Source: Microcaldota archaeon (GTDB taxonomy: Archaea; Micrarchaeota; Micrarchaeia; Norongarragalinales; Norongarragalinaceae). Taken from it: DNA of 10,796 bases. How positions within the stretch are numbered: the first letter of the stretch is position 1; each line of letters begins with the position of its first letter. Shown here one piece after another: positions 6,756-10,796 of the stretch. The notes below the pieces were generated by a model. That model was given only the letters and a program-made list of their open reading frames with translations. It ran no database searches and was not told where the DNA came from. A program made the translations under genes and the position numbers. The stretch lies in contig JACROM010000069.1 in the NCBI GenBank assembly GCA_016214445.1, forward strand, positions 1-10,796, given 5' to 3'.

Positions 6756-7381
6756 TCCAGCACACCCGCAAACTCCAGGATTCTCTCTTTTGCTTCAAAC
6801 AAATCCTTCACTGCGACCGCGCCTGCTTCCAGAAGCTTTTTTTCCGGCTTCACCGTCAATGCAAGCCCTCCTCGGGCGGATATTTCGGAAAGAAATGGCG
6901 CGTCTGCTGCGCTGTCGCCCAAACCGACAACTTTTTTACCGCTTCCGCAGATTTCCCGCAACGTTGTTCTCTTTTGCTCGCCGTCCATTATCGGCCCCTT
7001 GAACCCGACGACAAAGCCATTCCTTATTGAAAGCAAAGTCGAGAAAACGTTTTCCGGCCGAACGCCAAGCCTCTCCGCTATCTTCATCGCAATCGGTTCG
7101 TAGGTGCACGTTAACAGGAACACTTCCCCCAATGAGCCACACTTCCGAACCAGTTCTTCCGCGTCTTCCACAAACTTTGCGCTCCGACCTTCTTCTTCGA
7201 AATCCGACATCGGAATAGGACCCTGTTCCTCCAAAATTTCTTCCAGTACCAGCTCGACATCCTCTGAAGGCGCGACACGGTTTATCTCCTCCGCCCGCTC
7301 CTTTTTCCCGAAAGTACTGAAGAGGCGGAAAATGGTGTCGCCTTCAGCAAGAGTCCCGTCAACGTCGAAAAAGAAAATCAT
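6752..7381 (-). CDS. HAD-superfamily phosphatase, probable histidinol-phosphate phosphatase
   Basis: A 209-residue HAD hydrolase of the SerB-like type. Motif I is FFFDVDGTL with D6 (nucleophile) and D8 (acid/base). Residues about 15-85 form a helical C1 cap. Motif II is in VFLLTCTYEP (T91 or T93), motif III probably K137 in MDGEQKRTTL, and motif IV GLGDSAADAPFL (D156, D160). By family alone it could be a phosphoserine phosphatase or another small-molecule phosphatase. Context argues for histidinol phosphate: it sits inside the operon between hisC (step 7) and hisB, with 4-nt overlaps on both sides, and it is the only candidate in the window for step 8. HAD-type histidinol-phosphate phosphatases are known, including in Thermococcus. 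The catalytic family is seen; the substrate is inferred. Confidence 0.8.
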   Translation of the reverse strand: MIFFFDVDGTLAEGDTIFRLFSTFGKKERAEEINRVAPSEDVELVLEEILEEQGPIPMSDFEEEGRSAKFVEDAEELVRKCGSLGEVFLLTCTYEPIAMKIAERLGVRPENVFSTLLSIRNGFVVGFKGPIMDGEQKRTTLREICGSGKKVVGLGDSAADAPFLSEISARGGLALTVKPEKKLLEAGAVAVKDLFEAKERILEFAGVLE

Positions 7382-8460
7382 CGTAGTGCGCCTCCGATTG
7401 CCTCAACCAGAAGGTTGTTTTCTTCCTCTGTCCGCACGGTAACCCTCAAGCAGTTGGGAGTGAGCGCGCTGCCTGAAAAGTTCCTCGTCACCAAACCCAT
7501 CGAAATCAATCGTTTGTAAACCCAATATGCATCATAGCCTTCAAAGCCAACCAAGAGAAAATTCGCAACCGATGGAAACACGTCCAAACCCAAAGCCTCC
7601 AACTGTTGTTTCAGGTTTTCCCTGTTTTCTTTGATTTTCCTCATGTTTTCTTCCGCTTGCGTTACCCCTTCTTCGCCCAACGCTGCAATCGCCAGCGCCT
7701 CCGAAATTGATGAAATGCTGCACGGCGGCCGCGTCCTGTTCAATGCTTCTGCAAGCTCCGCGTTCGTTACCGCATATCCTACTCTCGCTCCAGCCAAACC
7801 AAAAGCCTTTGAAAGAGTTCTCACGGCTATCAGGTTCGGATACTTTGCTACTTCACCAACAATGCTTTCACCCCAGAATTCCACGTACGCCTCGTCCACG
7901 ACAACCACGCAGCCAACTGATTCCACCAGTTCCAGAAGTTCATCAACAGTCGCCGCGTTTCCAGTGGGCGAGTTGGGGTTGCACACCCATAACATTTTCG
8001 CGTCTTTTGCGGCTTCGGCCAAAGCGCCCACATCCAAACCAAACCATTTGCCGCGAGGAACTTCTACAACACGCGCACCCCTCAATTGCGAGCAGACCTT
8101 GAACATCGAGTAGGTAGGCGTTGAAATGACGCTCCTGTTGCCCGGGTCCAAGAACGTTTTGGCGATTACGTCTATCACTTCGTCGCCGCCTGCACCCACC
8201 ACTATTTGGCCGGATGCTACGCACGCATATGATGCAATCGCGCCAACCAGGCGTTCGTAGGACGGCATCGGATATTCATTCAAATTGAAATCCAGCGTTT
8301 TGGCTGCTTTTCCGACTGCTTCCGGCAGGTAGGGGTTCGTGTTCATGTCGAACCTCACGACCTGATCTGGTTTCAACCCGTATTTCCCAGCTATTGCTTC
8401 GTCTGATTCTTCCCACTGGTAGGGCTGCAGCGCTGAAGTCGTTTTTGAAAGTATTACCAT
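7378..8460 (-). CDS. hisC: HisC: histidinol-phosphate aminotransferase
   Basis: A 360-residue PLP-dependent fold-type I aminotransferase, the usual length, for step 7 (imidazole acetol phosphate plus glutamate). Features in order: RFDMNTNPY near the N-terminus, NEYPMPSYERL, the phosphate-site region GAGGDEVID, VCNPNSPTGN (N161), VVVVDEAYVEF (D189 for the pyridine nitrogen, Y192), TLSKAFGLAGARVGY (K218 forms the Schiff base, R226 binds phosphate) and C-terminal LRVTVRT with substrate-carboxylate arginines. The ATG directly abuts the hisD stop with no gap, and the 3' end overlaps the HAD gene as ATGA. Related aminotransferases can act on aromatic amino acids, but the operon position makes HisC the clear choice. 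Confidence 0.96.
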   Translation of the reverse strand: MVILSKTTSALQPYQWEESDEAIAGKYGLKPDQVVRFDMNTNPYLPEAVGKAAKTLDFNLNEYPMPSYERLVGAIASYACVASGQIVVGAGGDEVIDVIAKTFLDPGNRSVISTPTYSMFKVCSQLRGARVVEVPRGKWFGLDVGALAEAAKDAKMLWVCNPNSPTGNAATVDELLELVESVGCVVVVDEAYVEFWGESIVGEVAKYPNLIAVRTLSKAFGLAGARVGYAVTNAELAEALNRTRPPCSISSISEALAIAALGEEGVTQAEENMRKIKENRENLKQQLEALGLDVFPSVANFLLVGFEGYDAYWVYKRLISMGLVTRNFSGSALTPNCLRVTVRTEEENNLLVEAIGGALR

Positions 8461-9645
8461 TCAAACCGACTCCGCGTGACCGTAAAGGCCTTCGCTTCTC
8501 GCTATTTCCGCAGCTGTCCCTTCGAGGCCTTTCCTCAAACGCTGCACTGAAACAACGGGCTTGAGGAAATCGTACACCGAAAGCATCCCATAGCTTCTTG
8601 CAAAACCTGCAGTAGGCAGCACGTGATTGGAGCCTATGGCGTAGTCGCCCAACGCAACAGGCGTTTCAACGTACACCGCCCCTGCATTCCTGATTTTCTC
8701 CCTTAAAGAAACTGCAGAACCATACAGTGCGACGTGTTCGAAAGCGTAATTGTTCAACAAAGCCAGGGCCTCTTCGCCAGTAACAAGCAAACCAAAACCG
8801 TTTTTTTGAAGGCTTCTTTCCACTATTTCCCTTCTTTTGGTTTTCTTCACCAGCCCTTCAAGCAGGGCATCCACTTCCACCAAAATCTCCTCGTCCAACG
8901 CCAATAGCCCTGCTTTTGCCTCGTAATCGTGTTCTGCTTGTGCAATCAGGTCGAGCGCTATTTGTTTCGCGTCTGCTGTCTTGTCCGCCACAACCGTCAA
9001 TTCTGAAGGCCCTGCCGGAAAGTCTATTGCCACATCCTTGGAAACCAGCCGCTTGGCAGCGTCCACGAACGCGCCGCCAGGCCCCACTATCTTGTCCACT
9101 TTCGGGATGGTTTCGGTACCGTACGCCATTGCCGCTATTGACTGCGCTCCTCCAACCTGGAACAGTGCATCGACTTCAACCAAAGCACAAGCAGCCAACA
9201 TGGAGTCTTTTGGCTTTGGAGGGGTGCAAACTGACATGTAACCGCATCCTGCTGTCTTGGCCGGAATAACGTTCATTAGAACTGACGAGGGGTAGGCCGC
9301 TTTTCCTCCTGGCGCGTAAGCGCCTATTCGCTCAATCGGTTCCCAGCGCCATTCGTATTCGAAATACCCGTCAACCCATTGCCTGTTTTCCGGCATTGTC
9401 TTCGAGCAGAAGTCTCCTATCCGCTTCTCGCTCGTCTCAAGAGCCTTCCGTAAAGAGTCCGGTATTTCCCTCAAGGCTTTTTCCTGTTCTGCCTTTGTAA
9501 CTTCCAGTCCGCCTTCAAAGGAATCGAATTTTTTGCCGAATTCACTTAGTGCGGCATCCCCGTTTTTTCTTACTCGCTCCACTATTTCCTCCACGTTTTT
9601 CGCGCTGAAGCTCTTGGCAGCAGGCGGCATCCGGTTCTTAAGCAT
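8461..9645 (-). CDS. hisD: HisD: histidinol dehydrogenase
   Basis: A 394-residue zinc- and NAD-dependent enzyme that oxidises histidinol twice to histidine (steps 9-10). Family blocks are [74 protein letters not shown] and [11 protein letters not shown]. The zinc ligands are visible as Q236, H239, D334 and H390, and the catalytic pair as E303-H304 in [12 protein letters not shown]. It is shorter than the usual 420-435, mainly because about 25 N-terminal residues are missing. The normally invariant GPGN loop reads GPGG (188-191). ATG 9645 overlaps the hisG stop by 8 nt; the stop abuts hisC. Confidence 0.96.
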   Translation of the reverse strand: MLKNRMPPAAKSFSAKNVEEIVERVRKNGDAALSEFGKKFDSFEGGLEVTKAEQEKALREIPDSLRKALETSEKRIGDFCSKTMPENRQWVDGYFEYEWRWEPIERIGAYAPGGKAAYPSSVLMNVIPAKTAGCGYMSVCTPPKPKDSMLAACALVEVDALFQVGGAQSIAAMAYGTETIPKVDKIVGPGGAFVDAAKRLVSKDVAIDFPAGPSELTVVADKTADAKQIALDLIAQAEHDYEAKAGLLALDEEILVEVDALLEGLVKKTKRREIVERSLQKNGFGLLVTGEEALALLNNYAFEHVALYGSAVSLREKIRNAGAVYVETPVALGDYAIGSNHVLPTAGFARSYGMLSVYDFLKPVVSVQRLRKGLEGTAAEIARSEGLYGHAESV

Positions 9646-10238
9646 ACAACCACCGTGGAGCGGGCGCGCTTTTTGAAGCGATTAAAACAGCTGAAGAGGA
9701 CAGAATTTCCCTCACTGCGCTCAAACCATTGCGTTTCAGGGTTTCTCCGCTCGACATCAAATCCACTATGGCGTCCGCTGCGCCCAACGAAACGCTCGCC
9801 TCAACTGAACCGGAAAAAGGAATGACTCTCGCGCTTATGCTGAAATCCTTGAGAAACTGGCGGGTCAGGTTTGTAAAGGAAGTTGCGATGGTGCAGCCGT
9901 CCAAGTCGTTGAGTTTGAATCCTTCCGGGGCTGCCAGTACCAAGCGGCAGAACCCGAACGGCAAGGCGGCGCATTGCACCACGTCCGCTCCGCTCTCCAG
10001 GACCAAATCCATGCCGGTAATGCCGTAATCCACCGAGCCCTGCTCGACCTGGAAAGGTATGTCTTTCGAGCGCAAGGCAAAGCATTCGAAACGTTTGGAA
10101 ACCGAGAACAGCCTTCTGTTCTCTTCAACCTCGACTCCCAATCTTGCAAGAAGTTCCTTAGACCCTGAATAGAGCCGTCCCTTGGACGGGTAGGCCAGCC
10201 TTACCGGCTTTAACGAAGTGAAGACAACCCTCTCGCAT
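9638..10238 (-). CDS. hisG: HisG: ATP phosphoribosyltransferase, short form, apparent frameshift near the start
   Basis: Step 1: joins ATP and PRPP. Conserved parts are RSKDIPFQVEQGSVDYGITGMDLVLE, LNDLDGCTIATSFTNLTRQFLKD and the PRPP loop region ADAIVDLMSSGETLKRNGL. The N-terminal strand and PRPP/ATP element RLAYPSKGRLYSG is coded at about 10163-10201. That frame has no ATG, GTG or TTG between its upstream stop (10244-10246) and TTG 10141, which would cut off this essential element. An ATG at 10238 with an ideal GGTGAG four bases upstream is one frame off, so a single +1 shift between 10238 and about 10200 would restore a whole protein of about 199 residues. It has no C-terminal regulatory domain and ends early, at RWLYA. 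The boundary given assumes the shift; an uncorrected annotation would start at 10141. Confidence 0.85.
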
Positions 10239-10243
10239 GCCTC

Positions 10244-10249
10244 TCACCA
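10244..10249 (-). promoter_or_regulatory. hisG: Shine-Dalgarno site of hisG
   Basis: GGTGAG on the minus strand matches the archaeal anti-SD well and lies four bases before ATG 10238 (intervening AGGC). It marks 10238 as the real initiation codon of the operon even though this ATG is out of frame with the hisG body. Confidence 0.6.
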
Positions 10250-10288
10250 AATAATCATTCCCACTATTTTCCCATTATGCCGGGCAAA

Positions 10289-10299
10289 GAATATAAAGG
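10289..10299 (-). promoter_or_regulatory. TATA box of the histidine operon
   Basis: CCTTTATATTC on the minus strand is close to the archaeal box A consensus, preceded by an A-containing BRE-like stretch (GCAAACC). A start about 26 bp downstream falls near 10268, giving a leader of about 30 nt before ATG 10238, enough to hold the SD at 10249-10244. It is the only clear promoter for the nine his genes. Confidence 0.6.
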
Positions 10300-10319
10300 T
10301 TTGCGTCGGTTTCTTAAAA

Positions 10320-10706
10320 CTAGAGTTTCCTGAGGGATTTTATTTTCAAACCCTTAAGCTGCAGGGACTTCTTCAGTTCTGCCACGCTTTTCCCGCTCTT
10401 CGCCACAATGCGCCATATGGCTTGTTTTCCGCGCGCAACAGAGTGAGATTCCGTGGCCACCAAATCTACCCCTTCTTTCGAGAGAATTGCGGCTGCTTTG
10501 GCCAGGGAACCAGGTGCGTCGCCCAAAATCAGCTCGATGTGCACCAGGTTCTCCTCAGCAGCAGGAGAAATGCGCAAACAGCGGTTCTCCTCGTCCAATA
10601 CCGCGTAGGCGGTGTCCTCCTCCCTCAGCCCGAGGTAGTCCCTGAACGACTGCGGCAGGACAATCCTGCCTCTTGAATCGATTTTCACCAGTTCGAGCTT
10701 TGACAT
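10320..10706 (-). CDS. AbrB (SpoVT-type) DNA-binding domain fused to an ACT domain; candidate amino-acid-responsive regulator
   Basis: A 128-residue two-domain protein. Residues about 3-48 are an AbrB/MazE-type swapped-hairpin domain: LVKIDSRGRIVLPQSFRDYLGL, then EDTAYAVLDEENRCLRIS. Residues about 54-128 look like an ACT domain: VHIELILGDAPGSLAKAAAIL carries the D-x-PG-x-L ligand-binding turn between strand 1 and helix 1, followed by GVDLVATESHSVARG and IWRIVAKSGKSVAELKKSL. ACT domains usually bind amino acids at dimer interfaces. It lies on the same strand directly upstream of hisG, 81 bp from its ATG, and each has its own TATA box. It probably binds DNA and senses a small molecule. Control of the his operon by histidine is an inference from position only. 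Confidence 0.85.
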   Translation of the reverse strand: MSKLELVKIDSRGRIVLPQSFRDYLGLREEDTAYAVLDEENRCLRISPAAEENLVHIELILGDAPGSLAKAAAILSKEGVDLVATESHSVARGKQAIWRIVAKSGKSVAELKKSLQLKGLKIKSLRKL

Positions 10707-10722
10707 CGGAAGTAATAGGCGT

Positions 10723-10796
10723 TTAGAATTTAAAATAAGGGGGAGGGTCAGGAGTTGCAGCCTTCTGAGCGAAGGCTGCTTTGCAGTCTCCGGCCT
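10723..10796 (-). CDS. Possible C-terminal end of an upstream minus-strand gene (partial)
   Basis: A minus-strand frame enters from the right edge and stays open for about 23 codons to TAA at 10725-10723, ending with KAATPDPPPYFKF. The length is too short to judge coding potential, no family is recognised, and the stop falls inside the putative promoter of the next gene. The other reading is a non-coding spacer holding the inverted repeat. Confidence 0.2.
   Translation of the reverse strand, partial: AGDCKAAFAQKAATPDPPPYFKF
10726..10737 (-). promoter_or_regulatory. TATA box of the AbrB-ACT gene
   Basis: TATTTTAAATTC on the minus strand, centred near 10730, is about 24 bp from ATG 10706. That spacing puts the start of transcription at or next to the ATG, so the mRNA is probably leaderless; no SD is seen before the ATG. 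Confidence 0.5.
10757..10779. repeat. Perfect inverted repeat, 9-bp arms and 5-base loop
   Basis: GCAGCCTTC, loop TGAGC, then GAAGGCTGC. The RNA of either strand would form a GC-rich hairpin. On the minus strand it is followed about 18 bases later by CTTATTTT, so it could end an upstream transcript, though archaeal termination relies more on T-runs than hairpins. It could also be an operator or a structured RNA element cut by the window edge. Confidence 0.5.

Noticed and set aside
10158..10238. A 26-residue reading from ATG 10238 as a his leader peptide for attenuation
   Set aside because: It contains a single histidine and no run of His codons, no paired terminator hairpins follow, and it overlaps the conserved HisG SKGRL coding region. 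A frameshift in hisG explains it better.
10736..10796. A tRNA or tRNA fragment at the right edge
   Set aside because: The hairpin is suggestive, but there is no T-arm GTTCRA sequence, no D-arm pattern and no acceptor pairing on either strand.
1..10796. CRISPR arrays, insertion sequences, rRNA genes or attachment sites
   Set aside because: No regularly spaced repeats, transposase frames, terminal inverted repeats or rRNA-like stretches were seen; genes occupy nearly the whole window.

Overview
The window looks archaeal. Promoters have TATA boxes at archaeal spacing: two genes appear leaderless, and a third (hisG) has a short leader with a GGTGAG ribosome-binding site. TrmB-type and AbrB-type regulators, a VapBC-like PIN toxin pair and dense gene packing fit the same picture. 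Several enzymes are shorter than usual, so a small-genome (DPANN-like) archaeon or one assembled from a metagenome is possible, but no sequence here fixes the lineage.

Layout. (1) 2-458, plus strand: the tail of an AbrB/VapB-like antitoxin and a complete PIN-domain toxin that overlaps it. (2) 470-2920, minus strand: a three-gene NitT/TauT/SsuABC-type ABC importer (substrate-binding protein, permease, ATPase), with genes touching or 1 nt apart. (3) 3008-3754, plus strand: a divergent TrmB-family regulator. The shared intergenic region has a TATA box and a perfect 6-3-6 inverted repeat, a likely operator. (4) 3751-10238, minus strand: a nine-gene histidine operon transcribed hisG-hisD-hisC-HAD phosphatase-hisB-hisH-hisA-hisF-hisIE. 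Every junction overlaps or abuts, and one TATA/SD promoter lies upstream. (5) 10320-10706, minus strand: a small AbrB-ACT fusion protein with its own leaderless promoter just upstream of hisG. (6) 10723-10796: the right edge, with a strong inverted repeat and perhaps the end of another minus-strand gene.

How the genes work together. The operon covers all ten reactions from PRPP and ATP to histidine, if the HAD protein is the histidinol-phosphate phosphatase. HisG makes phosphoribosyl-ATP; HisIE hydrolyses it and opens the ring; HisA isomerises; HisH and HisF make imidazole glycerol phosphate; HisB dehydrates; HisC transaminates; the HAD protein dephosphorylates; HisD oxidises to histidine. 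HisG is a short form with no C-terminal regulatory domain and no hisZ in view, while an ACT-domain DNA-binding protein sits directly upstream. That protein is a candidate for the missing amino-acid sensing.

Most worth checking: an apparent frameshift or absent start codon at the 5' end of hisG; a HisA lacking about 38 residues, roughly one beta-alpha unit of its barrel; the HAD gene lying exactly where enteric HisB carries its fused phosphatase domain; the AbrB-ACT neighbour; and the TrmB/transporter operator. No intergenic stretch exceeds 300 bases.
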